Source: Phytophthora quininea
Taxonomy: Eukaryota > Oomycota > Peronosporomycetes > Peronosporales > Peronosporaceae
Direction of reading: 5' to 3'
DNA: 64,000 nucleotides
Assembly: GCA_011947345.1 (NCBI GenBank)
Contig: JAAVTG010001003.1
Span: 310,001-374,000, forward strand
Notes under the pieces: generated by a model
Database searches by the model: none
What the model saw: the letters and a program-made list of their open reading frames with translations, nothing else
What the model was told of the DNA's origin: nothing
Translations under genes and position numbers: made by a program
In this document: in pieces, positions 45,036 through 57,518 of the stretch
How positions within the stretch are numbered: the first letter of the stretch is position 1
Layout: every line of letters begins with the position of its first letter

Positions 45036-46533
45036 TTACACGATCCCCTGCTCCAGGAACGGCTCGTTGGCACGCACGCGGTCAAAGCTGAATCGAGAAA
45101 CGTCGATGGTCTTAAATTCGCCGTGGAGGATCAACTCAGCGATAGCACGACCAGCTGCAGGTGATTGCTGCAGGCCATGACCGCTGAAGCCGTTCACGAG
45201 GTACATGTTGGGCACGTCCGGATGCAAGCCGATAATGGCGTTCTGGTCCAGCGTGTTGTAGTCGTAGTATCCAGCCCAAGCACTCAAGACTTTAATGGCC
45301 TCAAAGTCCTTGACTCGGTGGGCAATGGTGGGCCAGATCTTCTCCTCAAAGTGCTGGTGGTCCGGGTAGTCCAATTCGTCCACCGACTGTCCGTCGTAGT
45401 CGTCTTCGGGCTCAGGAGACCAACCGCACACGAATCTACCGCCGGATCCTTCGCGTCTGAAGTAGACTCCATTCGGGTCCACCACGAGCGGCGTGGCAGC
45501 TGGTCCTTGCCAGATCTCGTCGACGGGGCAGTGGAAAGCAAACATGGAGCGCTTGCGAGGCTTCACTGGGTAGTCGAAGCTGCCGCAAGCTTCCAACAAC
45601 TTGGCCGCCCAGCAGCCAGCAGCGTTAACCACTACACCGGAACGAACCGTGTTGTAGCGCTTGTCGCCACATTCCGGGGAGTTGGCGACCTCAATGTGCA
45701 CCTTCTCGATCTGGTTTTGTCCGCCAAGATCAAAGTGTTTCACTTCGCCTTCCAACACGTCCACGCCCAGAGCAATACTCTTGCGCTTCATAGCGCCCAG
45801 GAATGCCCACGGGTCGAACCAGCCTTGGTTCTTCATGCCTAGAACAGCTTGAGCGACTCCACTCGTGTTGATCCACGGGAAGCGCTTCTTGAGCGCCGCC
45901 TTGTCCAGCAGCTCCACTTGAGCGCCAGCCTTACACTGTGTGGCGAAGTTCCGGTGGAGAGTGTCGAGTCCTCGCTCACTAGAGAGGAACATGTAGCCTC
46001 CCTCCACAAACTGCACGTCGGGGGCGTCGTGGCCGTCCACCTTCATGTTGGTGCCAATGTTGTTGAGGAACTCAGTGCCGTACAGACTCATCTCAATGTT
46101 CTCGCGCTCCGAGAACTGGTGGCGGATGCCACCGGCCGAGAGCATTGCAGACGCATACTTGTACTGCAGTAGCAACACATCAATAGTTAGCACAATGGTC
46201 ATTGCAATCTGCTACTGGTAGTGTAGTAAACGTACGCAGGGGTCCTTCTCCACGACGGCGACCTTGAGGTTGGACGTGCTGGCCAGGTGGTACGCCGTGG
46301 AGAAGCCCATGACGCCACCACCAGCCACCACCACGTCGTAGTAGGGCGTTTCGTCGCTCGCAGTGCTGGCGCAGCGGACGGTGCGACCAGCGAGAGCGCG
46401 TGAACGGCCCAGCGTTTGTCCAGCAGTCTTGAGTCTGCAGCAGCAATTGACACACAGGTGGGTCAGAGGATGGAGCAACAGACAGGCAGAGAAGGTGGTG
46501 AAAGGCTTGGACTCACGTCTTGGTTGTCAGCAT
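45036..46533 (-). CDS. FAD-dependent oxidoreductase (DAO/FOXRED1-like), probably mitochondrial
   Basis: Three exons (46533-46517, 46434-46236, 46163-45036) give 447 residues. A basic, Ser/Thr-rich N-terminus (LGRSRALAGRTVRCASTAS) fits a mitochondrial presequence. The dinucleotide motif YYDVVVAGGGVMGFSTAYHL and the following Glu fit a DAO-type fold. Later SGVVVNAAGCWA and a C-terminal NGFSGHGLQQSPAAGRAIAE are typical of the DadA/sarcosine oxidase/FOXRED1 group. Oxidises an N-methyl or secondary amine substrate or supports complex I; the specific role is unknown. The first coding exon is only 17 bases. Frame intact. Confidence 0.9.
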
Positions 46534-46536
46534 CGC

Positions 46537-46555
46537 GGAGAATTGGAGAATGAGC
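46537..46555 (-). promoter_or_regulatory. Near-perfect oomycete Inr/FPR core promoter
   Basis: On the minus strand GCTCATTCTCCAATTCTCC matches the consensus GCTCATTYYNCAWTTT with its FPR pyrimidine tail. It ends three bases before the ATG of the FAD oxidoreductase. If transcription starts within the Inr, as in other oomycete genes, the 5' leader is only about 15 bases. Confidence 0.8.
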
Positions 46556-47192
46556 GCTCGAGGCGGCCGGACCCAAGAGGACTTTTGCCCATGAGGAGTT
46601 GCTGCCCTTCACGCGTATACTGCAGGTATACAGTTGAAGTTGGGTATAGAAAGGCCTTCTAAGTCGCCACTTCAACAACATCCCCGGAACGGCTTTCAGC
46701 TCACGGAGAGTACTCGACAAGCACGTTAATAGTCGGGCAAGACCAGTTGCTTGTGCTATCGCAACAGTTGCTGCAGGTCCTGTGCCGCATAATGGTGTTT
46801 CAAGGGCATTGAAAACTGAAGATGGATACAGCAAGGAGATGGGCTGCCGTTGATGTTTCGCGCGTCACTATACTTTCCGCCGGATAATTATCCGGCCAAT
46901 AGTTGCTGTGAAAAGCTCAAACTGCGAAACGTCCAATCATGAGATTACGATGTGAGAGCCAAGGCATGAACTCGCCATGAAGATCCTAGCGTGCTTGCTG
47001 CCCCTGACGGCAGCACTGCATCGGGAAAGCAGTCGCCTAGCGAGATGAGCGGATTGCGCGCACACTGTCTCCACCAAGTCCCCCAATAAGGCGAAATTGA
47101 CTTATGACTTGAATTGTTTTCGTTTATCGACATGCCAAGAACTTCAGTCGATCGCAACGTAACTCCCTGCAACAAGGCTCTACTGAAACGAG
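46556..47192. other. Intergenic region
   Basis: Between the FAD oxidoreductase promoter and the end of the desulfhydrase gene. AT-richer than the genes; no coding frame with codon bias. Confidence 0.5.
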
Positions 47193-48635
47193 CTAGTCCA
47201 TCGTGAAGCGGCTCACTTGGTCCTGGCAGATGACGTCCTGGAGATCACCCACCTTGTCGTACATGCCGAATTGGCCGCCCGTATGAACGAACAGAATGTC
47301 CTTGCCAACGAATTTCTGCGCGGACGCAAGGATTAAACTAATGCAGCCAATTGGGTGATGACAATATTCGCTTACCTCTGGCTTCTCGTTCAGCTCGCGG
47401 ATGAGGTGGAACAGCGCTTTGCCCGAGTACACGGGGTCCATGAGAACTCCCGTCGTGCGACTTATGTTGTAGATGAACTCGAGCTCCTTCTTGGTGCTAC
47501 GAGCGTAGCCAGTGCCTTGCGCGTTGGTGATCTGCAAGAACTCCTTGGACGAGATCTCAGACGGCGCCCCCATCGCAGGTAAGATCTGTCCGTCAATGTG
47601 GCCATGGAAATACGCGTCGTTATCGCACACGATGTAAGCGTGAGCTACAATAGACACGACTAGTTAAACGTCTTGCACAAGTACAAAACACATCCGTAGC
47701 TAAGAGTGTACCAGGGATTTTGGCATCAAACTTGAGGGATGCATCTGGATGCGCCTTTGCATACAAGAACGACCCGAGGCTGATACCTGCCGCCGTTCCT
47801 CCGCTTCCACACGCAAACGCGATATCCGTGATCTTAATGTTATTTTCCTAAATAGAGAGAAAACGTTTGATCTACAAGTAGGTATAAGTTAATTGTTTTT
47901 AACGTACCTGAAGCTGATCGTTGATCTCGTCCGTAGCTTGGATGTATCCCCACGTGCCCAAGCCGTTGCTACCACCGACAGGGATCGCATACGGACGTCG
48001 ACCTTCGGCTCGAAGTCGCTCACACGTTCGCTACCGACAACACCAACAATGTTGTAACTATAAATATTTATCACCACACAAAATTAAAGGTTTATCTTCC
48101 CCACCTCGATCATCGCTTCGCTGCCGTATTTGCCGTATTCCTGCCTGGACATCTGAATAATGCTGGCATCCAGCATCCTGTCATAAAAAGACTAACCATA
48201 TTCAGTATAAATCTCTAATAAAATCTAAGCCCAGGTTCTTTACCGATCCAGGAGCAGGTTCCCCACAAGCTGCGGGTCTTCGTCCGGCTTGTTGGTACGT
48301 AGCAGCAGGTACGAGTCAAGCCCCAGCATCCTGGCGACGGCTGCCGTGGCTCTGCAGTGATTGCTCTGGATGCCTCCGCACGTGACGATGCAGTCCGCCT
48401 GCTGGTCCAGCGCCTCGGCAAGTAAGAACTCGAGCTTGCGGATCTTATTGCCCGAAGTCTCCAGCCCGCTGAAGTCGTCGCGCTTGATGAACATCCGCAC
48501 GCCCTCGGGTAGCCCCGGCGGGGAGAACGGCAGGATGGGCGTGGGGAAGTGGCCCAGACGAAGCTTCCTCGGTGGCGGCAGACGCAGCGCTGACGCCCAC
48601 GCAGGCGCCACGAACGGCACGGGCTTGAGCATCAT
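47193..48635 (-). CDS. D-cysteine desulfhydrase / ACC deaminase-like PLP enzyme
   Basis: Six exons (48635-48244, 48177-48105, 48030-47908, 47847-47712, 47644-47376, 47315-47193) give 371 residues with no frame break. PLP lysine in SGLETSGNKIRKLEFLLAEA, substrate loop CGGIQSNHCRATAAVA, phosphate-binding AFACGSGGTAAG, and C-terminal LFVHTGGQFG. Beta-replacement/elimination fold (type II). Family converts D-cysteine to pyruvate, sulfide and ammonia; ACC deaminases are close relatives and cannot be excluded. Confidence 0.92.
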
Positions 48636-48768
48636 ATCGCCCGAGCTTCAACGAAAGTTTAGGCGAATAAGACGAAGCGATTGGATTGGCTGAAATGATT
48701 TTAATATACAGAGCATAGTTGGCAGAGATGAGTCCAGTACGTCATTGCACGCGTCCTGCAGAGGTGAC

Positions 48769-51008
48769 ATGGCGGGCGCGTGGCTGCTCTCGCTGGCCGT
48801 GGCAATGTCTGCGCTGTATGGACCGACTGCACTGGAGGACGGGCATGTCTCGCGCTTCGGAGGCTTCTCCAGCGACCGCTACGTGCGTCAGAGTCGCGCA
48901 GATCCCGACGCGGTTGTGCCGCTGGTCATTGGACTGCAGCCGAGAGACTTTGGAGCGCTAGAGAACTCGCTCTGGAGTGTGTCGAACCCAAAGTACGTTT
49001 GCACTATTTTATCGCAGTGGTTGAGCTACTTGATGGTCTAAACTGTGGTGTGGTTGTTTTACTGTGTAGACATGCGTCCTACGGACAATATCTGGCTTCG
49101 GAGCAAGCGGACGAGCTGTCAAGGCCAGCGGATGGAGCACTTGAGGCTATCCGCTTGTGGATAGGAGAATTGGCGCATGAAAACAGCGATGGGGTCTTCT
49201 CAAGTACTTCAAACTTGCTCAAGATACCAATGAAGGTGAAGCACATGGAGCTGCTGCTGGACACAGAGGTGCATGCATTCGAGGCAAAACAGATAGATGG
49301 GTTGCAGTCGCAGCGGCGGAGAGTTCTGCGTGCTGCTACTGCAGTCAGCGTCCCAGACCATTTGAAGGATATCGTGTCGTTTTTGAGTGTCACGACGCAC
49401 CCACTGGGACTCCGAGCACTTGGTGCCGCTTCTTCACAAGCCCCGAGCTCGACCGAAGCGGAGGCGGTACTCTGGCGCAAATTCGCAACACTTACGGGAT
49501 CCCAAACAAACTCGTGGTGACCAACGCGGCCAACACGCAATGCGTGCCGTCCTTTACGACGAGGCGTACAACCCGGCTGATCTGGTGACGTTCTTCAAGG
49601 AGTATCTGCCTGGGGAGGATCCTCCCAAGCTCATTGAGAAGGGAGACCGTGTGAACAAACCTGCGCGGGCAAGTACAGAAGCGTCCTTAGACGTGCAGTA
49701 CATCACGGGGTGGCCCGAAACGCGACAACATACGTGTGGACCATGAACGGCAGCAACCCGTACTCGTCGGAGGACGAACCTTTTGTGGAGTTCGTGGAAG
49801 ACGTGCTGAAGCTGGAAAACCCTCCGCTTGTGGTATCCATCAGCTACTCAGATGACGAGGAGCACATTTTTGACGTCTCTCCAGGCTACGCGCGCTCTTT
49901 AGACACGCTACTGATAAAGATGGGGCTCCGCGGAATTACAGTGTTGGTTGCCGGTGGGGACGATGGTGTTACTGGTCTTCGCACTGAGTTTGAGAAAGTT
50001 CCCGCCGAGGATATGTGCAAGCAAAGTGGACCGCAGTGGCCGTCTTCGAGCCCGTACATCACTACGGTGGGCGCCACAATGCTTCTGACAAAAGCTCAAC
50101 AAGCAGCAAAGCCATTTTACCGCACCAACGAGGAGGTGATTTGCAGCGTGGAGAATGGAGGAATCATTACATCGGGCGGTGGATTTTCTAACATCTACTC
50201 GATTCCGGAGTATCAGCGCACTGCTGTGGAGAGATACCTGACAACGCGAAATATTCCGAGGAGCCCAGGCTTCTTCAATGCGAGCGGCCGTGCTTATCCT
50301 GATGTCTCGGCACTTGGTGCAGGATACCTCATGTATATGAATGGCCGTCTATCGTCCGTATCTGGAACATCCGCCTCCACGCCTGTGCTAGGCGCGATGG
50401 TGACGTTGTGGAACGATGCGCGGCTCAATGCTGGCAAGAGCCCATTGGGATTCATAAACCCACTTCTCTATTATCTCGCAGAGAACCACGTCGACGCCTT
50501 CCACGATGTGGTTGTAGGCAACAATGCTGCTCCTAGGGGTGGCAAGGATCTGTGTGAGGAATCGTTCAGTGCTTCAGCTGGCTGGGATGCAGTATCGGGC
50601 GTTGGTACGCCCAACTTTCCGGTGATCAATGAGTTTATTATGAGCTTGGAGGATCATTTCAACGTCACCAAGCTTCCTGAAGCAAGCAAGCTGTCGATCG
50701 TCAACGGTACATCGGCTAACGCAGTGGTCCCGACGATTGAGAGCAGTGAAGATGGTATGACCACGTTCACGACGATCCTACTTGTCGCCGCAGTTGTGGC
50801 CAACATCGCTATCAGCGTAGTTGTGGTAGTTACTCTTGTCAAGCGCTGGCGAAACCAGTACACACCTCTTGATGACCTCGTTGGTGGAGGGGTGACACCT
50901 GCAGCGCCGACTGCTGCAGTGTCTCGCATCCAGCGGTTGGGCTCTGAAGCGGATAGTAGTGAAGATGGAGACGGTGTAGAACTGAGTGAGATCAATTTGC
51001 GCGATTGA
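48769..51008 (+). CDS. Sedolisin (tripeptidyl-peptidase-like, S53) with C-terminal membrane anchor
   Basis: Two exons (48769-48992, 49070-51008). Signal peptide MAGAWLLSLAVAMSALYG, a pro-domain (NPKHASYGQYL is the family motif), then the S53 catalytic domain: Glu and Asp in ASTEASLDVQYITG, oxyanion Asp in VAGGDDGVTG, nucleophile in SGTSASTPVLGAM, and a calcium-site Asp in FHDVVVGNN. After the catalytic domain a single membrane span (TILLVAAVVANIAISVVVVV) and a short cytoplasmic tail. One-base losses near 49397, 49548 (T run) and 49705 (G run) lie between pro- and catalytic domains; restored length 721 residues. Acidic endo/tripeptidyl peptidase of the surface or lysosome. Confidence 0.88.
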
Positions 51009-51056
51009 TCGTGGTAAAACAGAATTCATGGCAAGTGGTGGAACAGTTGTGATCGT

Positions 51057-53853
51057 TTATAATCTGAGCTGGAAAGTGGTGACATCGCAGTGACCAGCGT
51101 CCGTGACTAGCAGCAAATCGATGCCAGCGTACTGCTGAACAATGACTACGCCACTGGGCTGGATAAATCGTGAATCAACATCACCTGTGGCCCCAAAAGA
51201 CGAAACGTACTCGCCACAATTCGTGAAGACGGCAACGCAGCGGTTGGCAACGTCACTAACGAGTACATACCCACTGCGTTGCTCCACCCACACTCCGATG
51301 GGGGACAGTGGCTGGTCAAATGGCGTGGCTTCTGCATCTACCACTATTTGTACACAGCCGTCCAAGGTAAAAACCTGTACACGGTGGTTTCCGGTATCAG
51401 CGACCACAATTTTTGCGTTGCGGTGCGGACCAAAGTCGCACTCTGGAACCTCCGGCAGTGCCGAACAAACTGCCAGCCCAGTAGGGAAGTTGAACTCGCC
51501 AGGTGCCATCCCCAACTGACCAAAACTGCGAACGAATTGACGCGACTCGAGATCAAACACTTGCACTCGATGGTTGTGTTGGTCGCACACGAAAAGAAGT
51601 CGATCATCCAAAACAGCGACACCTTGTGGCGAGTCAAAGTATCCCTCTAGATGACCGAGACCTTCGCCAATGCGTCCACAGAATGAACCGTTCCGCGAGT
51701 CGAACAGCGATATGCTATGGTTGCCGCCGTCACTAACTACTAGCATGGGGTGAGAACGCATTGCTTTTGTTTCATCAACGTTACGACCACCACCATAATT
51801 GTACACGGCAAGGAATGATGGAGAATTTAGCTCTCCAGTTAGATACCCACTTGCGGACAGCTCTTGGTCGCCGTATGTGGCTGCACCGATGAAGAACTTC
51901 AAAGCCATATCATTTGTGTCAAATACTGCCACTCGGTGTGCTAATGGATCGGTCACGTAGAGCCATCGACTCTTTGGTGTAGCTTTCGTTTCCTGTCCGA
52001 TATCAGTGGAACTGGACAACGTGAACGTGATCTGAACGGAACTATGGACGCTACCAACCCCTTGCTTCTTGCTCCGTGGAAGCTGGAGCCAATTGCGTTC
52101 AGCAGCGTCAAAGCCATACGTGTAAGTACACGCGTTTTCACGGTCCACCACCACAATTTCTTTTTCAGCGTTTGCATATGCCAACGCAAAGGGTGATGAA
52201 AGCGGGATCTCTTGTTACGCCACTCCATTTGAATTCCCGTCAGCGTCGAGTAGAGCCTGCAAGATGGATGAACCACCGTTGCGAGGCTGTAAATGTCCGT
52301 CATGCTCTTGCCTGACAAAATCGGTGGTGGCCGACGTAACGCTGCATATTCCCTTTCAAGCTCTGCTCGCAGCCGTGAAAATTGTGTGCGCTGGAACGAA
52401 ACTTGCTCCACACTTCCAAGCAGTGATAACTGCCGTAAGAATTCGCCACGCTCGTTGACTAGCTGGACGCGGAAATTCCCACAGTCCGCCACGATCGCTT
52501 CAAACTGTTCGCTCCAAATGCCACTACCTTCGTTTTCAGAAGGAAGACCTCGAGTTATCGCCCGCTAGAATACTCGAAAACAAAAGTGTCAGTACGCGCA
52601 GAAGCCATTGACATGGTCTTGCCTACCTTTCGGACATTGGCCAATTTGACGTCCCTGATGTCATGGAATTCACCTGCCTGCACTCCTTTGCTGCCCATTG
52701 CTAGGACAAAGCCCCGCGCTTGGCAAACACAGCCACGCGCGAATTCCCAGTATCACACACGACAACGTGGTAATGCGAGAGGTCTAAACCTCCAGGTCTC
52801 TTTAAAATGGCTTTGGGCGGAGCAGCACCAATACTTCGATCAAAACCGCCACTTTTCGATACTGCTGCTCCAGTTGGGAGCTTGAACACGCGTATGCAGT
52901 TGCTGGTCTCGTCACTGACGTAAAACTCCCCGGCAGAATCATCCATTGCCAGTCCTCGAGGTAAAATGAGTTGTGAGTTCCCACCGATGAAAGCTACTCG
53001 CGCTGTCGACGCGTCAAAGTCGACAAAGTTTCCTCCTTTTGCGTGAATAGAGAGGAGTGCTGTCCGATACAGTTGAAAAAGTAGCCGAAGATCGATGATG
53101 GCAACGCGGCGCATTCCTGGTCACACACTAGCAGAGTCAGCTCCAAACCAACAAAATAACAAATATCCTACCGACACTCACCTAAAAGACGCCCACATCG
53201 CGTCGTAAATTGCCGAGGATAATCGAAGCGCTACCCCGTTCAGTTCGTCTTCATCCCAAGAAGCGCTAAACAACCGTGCCTTTGTTTTTCGGTCGTAAGC
53301 GTGGAGTTTCCCAATGCTGTCGCCCACAAAAATGATATCATCTTCAACACCTTGGATAGACTTCTCCAGCGACTTCGGCGATAAAACTGCAGCGCAAAGC
53401 AGTAAGGCTTTATTGCCATCGTGTGGCAACTCAAGTGTCGACGTCCAGAAAGTCCCCACCAGCCGCAATTGCTTCTCGATATTCGTAATCACTCGCTTCT
53501 CTTCTCGTTCCAGACTGGCGATCCTTTCTTCCTCGGCTTCTTTCTTGCGGCGAATTTCTTCCTGCTCTTGCAGACGTCGTTGATCCTCGGCAAGTTGTTC
53601 TACCAACAGCAAAAACAATAAACTAGATTAAGTAACTAGTAGCTGCTCCTTGTTTATTTACCATCTTGGAGGCGTTGACGCTCCGCCTCTTGCTGCCTCC
53701 TCAACTCTTCTCGCCGTTGCCGTGCAGCTTCTTCTAGACGTTGGTTCTCTACTTTCTGCACGCAAATGATCGTCAGCAATTGCTATCGATGGATCGGATC
53801 GCACACCTCACTCGCTGCCGTCTGCGGTCTGCGAGCGGATTACCAGTAGCCAT
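51057..53853 (-). CDS. NHL-repeat beta-propeller protein with N-terminal coiled coil
   Basis: Exons 53853-53812, 53755-53662, 53599-53182, 53116-52627 and 52564-51057. A charged coiled coil (LEEAARQRREELRRQQEAER) comes first. Then come NHL-type strands: LPRGLAMDDSAGEFYVSDET, IVVADTGNHRVQVF, LLFVCDQHNHRVQVFDL and VLVSDVANRCVAVF. Breaks: a phase mismatch at the exon 3/4 junction, one missing base near 52716 (G run), one near 52264, and an in-frame TAA at 52215-52217 in otherwise good coding sequence. Role unknown; NHL propellers bind protein or RNA. Start at ATG 53853 fits phase with a GTGAGG donor. Confidence 0.7.
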
Positions 53854-54054
53854 CTCAATAGCAGGAAGATCTCAAAAGCGACCTCTTGAAGGGATTCCGA
53901 CCTGTTGGTCATGGCTTTTCCGATTGATTGATGACACAAGGGGTGTGTTTGCTGCTTGGGTTATAAGCTCAGCTCGCCAAGGCGTATTCCATCTACACAA
54001 AGGAGCTTGCAAGTGATCTATCATTTCTATTACTATTTGGATATCTCTTGTGGC

Positions 54055-54847
54055 TTAAATAGGGGTGCCGCGCAGTTCCGCGAGCTGCGCGCGCGAAAGC
54101 CGCAGGTCCAGGTTGTTGTCCCAGCCGCACATCTGCTCGAACGAGTCGTGGGTGAGTTCCACCTGCTGCAGCACCTCATCGGCGCTCGGATGCTCGACGA
54201 ATTTCAGCGTCTTGGCGAAAGTGCGGCCGACGTTGGCCACAGCGGCGAAGCAGGCGTCCCTCTCAGCCATCGAGTCCCCCACAGATACCAGATTGAAGTA
54301 GCTCTCTGCTGCTTGGAAGCTCTGCTCGGGACTGTCCTGAGACGTGGCGAAGCACTTTTTAGCGATGAGTTGCATGACCTCCTGCTTCCAGGCGGCCGAG
54401 TCGCCGCCCACGCCGAACGTCTGCTCGTACCAGCTCCGGGCCGACACGATGTGCACGTCCGGCAGGTTCAGGATCTGCTGCACGGCCGGCAGGTACAGTG
54501 CGCAAGACATCTCGACCCAGCCGTGCTCGGCGGCGGTCACGACGAACACCGGACCGTACGCCACGGCTTTCTGGAGCAGGCGCGCGACGTGCGCGCCGAT
54601 GAGCGCCAGCACAGCGCGCTGCTGGGGTCACGGCGATCTGGTGGCCGCGGAACTTGGGCAGCAGGTTCTCGGCGTGCAGCCACGAGGACGGGCAGAGCGT
54701 GTCGTCCCAGTCGAAGACCACGACGGTGCGGTCGCGCACGGAGGACGGTGCAGCTCTCCGCTTGGGCTGCGAGGCGGCGGTCGGCGACAGTGGCGTGGAC
54801 GGCGTGGCGGTCGGTCGCAGGGTCTCGACGGCGGTGGAGAAGGCCAT
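54055..54847 (-). CDS. HAD-superfamily phosphatase-like protein
   Basis: About 264 residues. Motif I VVVFDWDDTLCPSSWL contains the DxDxT nucleophile pair. GPVFVVTAAEHGWVEMSC is motif II, KQEVMQLIAKKC supplies a Lys, and NLVSVGDSMAERDA is the acidic motif IV. Ser/Thr-rich N-terminus of about 35 residues. The frame changes between QIAVTP and QQRAVLALIG at about 54620 in a C run (one base gained or two lost). Substrate unknown; similar proteins are common in oomycetes. Confidence 0.8.
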
Positions 54848-57518
54848 TCTGGAGCTGCTTGGAGGGGCGTTTCGAGCAAGGCAAGCGACGTCCGCGGGAG
54901 CTCGTGCGGGGCAGGCCCAATCGGAGAGTGTGGCAAGCGGCAAGGAGCAGCGCGCAGGGGCGACAGGGCGACCAGAGACACTCGAAACCGGTGTCAAAGC
55001 CGGGTCTCTCCAGGCGTGTGTAAGGCGCACAGACGGGGACGCGTGGAGAGGGTCGACCTTTGGCCTGAAAGGTTTCAAGAGCGGCGAAAGCATGGCACAG
55101 CGTCGAAGAGCTCGGCAAAAATGCATCGCGCTGCGAGCTTGCCTCGCTTTTGGCAAAGCGTGTTTGCCGAGTTTACGGAGGCGGATGCATCCAGAATTCG
55201 TTGATGTGATTGTGGGCAGCGCGGATCCCAAGATCAAACGCCTTACGAACTTTCGACCCAGCCGACTTATTTTTCGCTGCTGGCGTTGGCCCGGATTGGT
55301 GCCGACAGGCCTGCAGCACGCGTAGTTACGAAAGGTGTGGTGGGCGCTGGGGCATCCAGCGCCGGTGGTCGGCGCTGGCAAACCTGCTCGAAACTGCAGC
55401 TGAGGTGCAGCGTTTGCAAGTTCGGAAACTATCTGCTGGAAACCCGTCAAAGTATACATGCGAGTCGCTCGGAATCCAGAGTGCTGGCCATTTTGTTTTT
55501 TCAGGACAGCGGAAACAAGGCGCGCGCGGCTGTTTGGGTGTCAGCCTGGCGTCGATGGACAGCTTGTGCGAGGCACGCAGGGTTCTGGCCGCCGCAACCG
55601 CGACGACCCTCTGAAAGCCCGGCACAGGCCGCCGTGCCTCATGGCGGACAAGAATTCTGTTCTGTCAGCGGGTGGCGCAGTCCAGCAGTTCTTGGACTCC
55701 AAGGGCATGTTCCCTTTTGGCTCTCGTTGAAGCGAAAATGTACACTCGATCGCGGTTGACAAGCGTGGGCGGAAAAACTCAGAACGTCGTCTGCGACAAG
55801 CGAGAGTGGAACCAGAACGGCCGCTCATTGGCTTAAAAGCCAAACCGTTGCACGCTTGCCATCCTGGCGTCAGCGCTTCAAGATCCACGGAGCGTCCACC
55901 TCGACGGGCATACAAACGCCAAGTGTTTTGAGGACTCATCGCGTCGTTCCGCCCCTCGGCTTGATTCTCGGCTTGCCCCGGGCACTGCCTTCGCTTGCCG
56001 TCGCAGACAAGCTAAGCCATGTGCCGCATCATGCATAGAGCGCTCCGGCGCGGCGTTCCCCCTGGCTCGCACTGCAGCGCCGCTCGACAAGGCCAACAAT
56101 CCGCGCCGATCGCCCGCGTGAGTAGCATTTCGGAGGAACAAGGCCCGCTCGGGCTGTGTTCCTGGAAGCGCGTCGCGCCGTCGTCCGCGTCGTTAGCCAA
56201 CGCGGCACACTCTAAACAGGATGGAGCTTGTCGGTCGTGATGACCGCAGCACCGCTCGACGACGGTGGTGCGGCTTGATTTGCGTCGACGCGTCCCGACA
56301 AACAGCACCCGTGAGTAGCTCGGCAGCGTAGCGCGACGGATGTAACTGACTGCGATCCGTCGGCAGCGCAGTTTGTTAAGCGCTTTCCTCGGGTCGGCCG
56401 ACGAGCGAAGCAAAAATGAATACTGGATACCGCGAGCAGATCGGGAGTGCTACCCACGTCAACGAGCAGAACTCACGTTCCACACGTAGTAGGGGGGACT
56501 ATTGCGTTCTGGAATGGAGGAGGCGTACAGGAACATTTCCAGACCAGGTCGCCGATTCTGCCTCATGAGTAATGACTCTACTGCGCGTATTGTCAAAGAA
56601 ATTCAGCAACAGAGCTGTTCGCATGTACGTGTTGCTGTCCGCTGCGTAGGAAGGCGAACACAATGCACGTCGATCGGCTGCAATTCTCTGAAAGTTACTT
56701 TCAGACGAGCAAGAAGGTCAACTTTCAAAAACGTTGTGATCACTTTGGCTCAAACTCTCATTGCAAGAAACGATAACCCAGCTCGAAATCTCAAAACCCA
56801 GCCGTATTTTTGCTTTCGCTCTACCTGACGCGATAAACCATCTTGAACATCCAAGGCTAGCGCGAGGTAGACCACTTTTCCCATACAAGGAATAAGAGCC
56901 GCTCACTGCAATAGCTGATCCCAAGAATAAAGTAATGTCGTTTCTTCAGAAGAGTTCAAGGGACAAGCAGCAACACGCGTAATTTACGCACATCAAGGGT
57001 GAATGTGGCAGCATTTTCACCACGTTTGGCAGTAGTCAACTGCTCTATTCGACGACGACTGTACTCTACGACAGAACGAATAGAGAATCCGCAAAACTAC
57101 TAGTAGTTCATCATTTTCAAGTCAACCAAATACTCCGTGACGGTAACCTGCAGCAAATACAATCGGGATCTCTACATTGTCATCATCTGCGCAGATGATG
57201 CCGAAGATCTTCACAAACTAAGCGTAAACAAACTCACACCTCATCAACAACAAACAAATTGTAATTGCAGCAACAGCTCATTCACAATAACTTTCAGAGC
57301 TTCTCTGGGCACAGCACGGCCTTGTTCTCAAGCTTGGTCAAGTCCGCATTGTTACCGTGGCGTCCCAAAATCAACCAATCCGTGTCATGTGTGACTTGTG
57401 CGAATATGTACGCACAGACCTGTACGAACGCAGCGTATTCGCACGTGTCGCACATTTCCCCCTCTGTTGCCGTCATTCGCGGACATCCAGACCTTCAAGC
57501 AAGAACGAGCTCTTCGCC
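54848..57518. other. 2.7 kb gene-poor region
   Basis: The longest stretch without a credible gene. Open frames up to about 220 residues on the plus strand near 54650-55325 are antisense shadows of the phosphatase gene and GC-rich flank. From about 56500 the sequence becomes AT-richer and has no open frame with bias. No rRNA, tRNA or transposon signature recognised. It must contain the promoters of the flanking divergent genes. Confidence 0.5.

Noticed and set aside
53956..55023. 355-residue plus-strand open frame over the HAD phosphatase
   Set aside because: Composition is Arg-rich shadow; the minus strand carries the HAD motifs.
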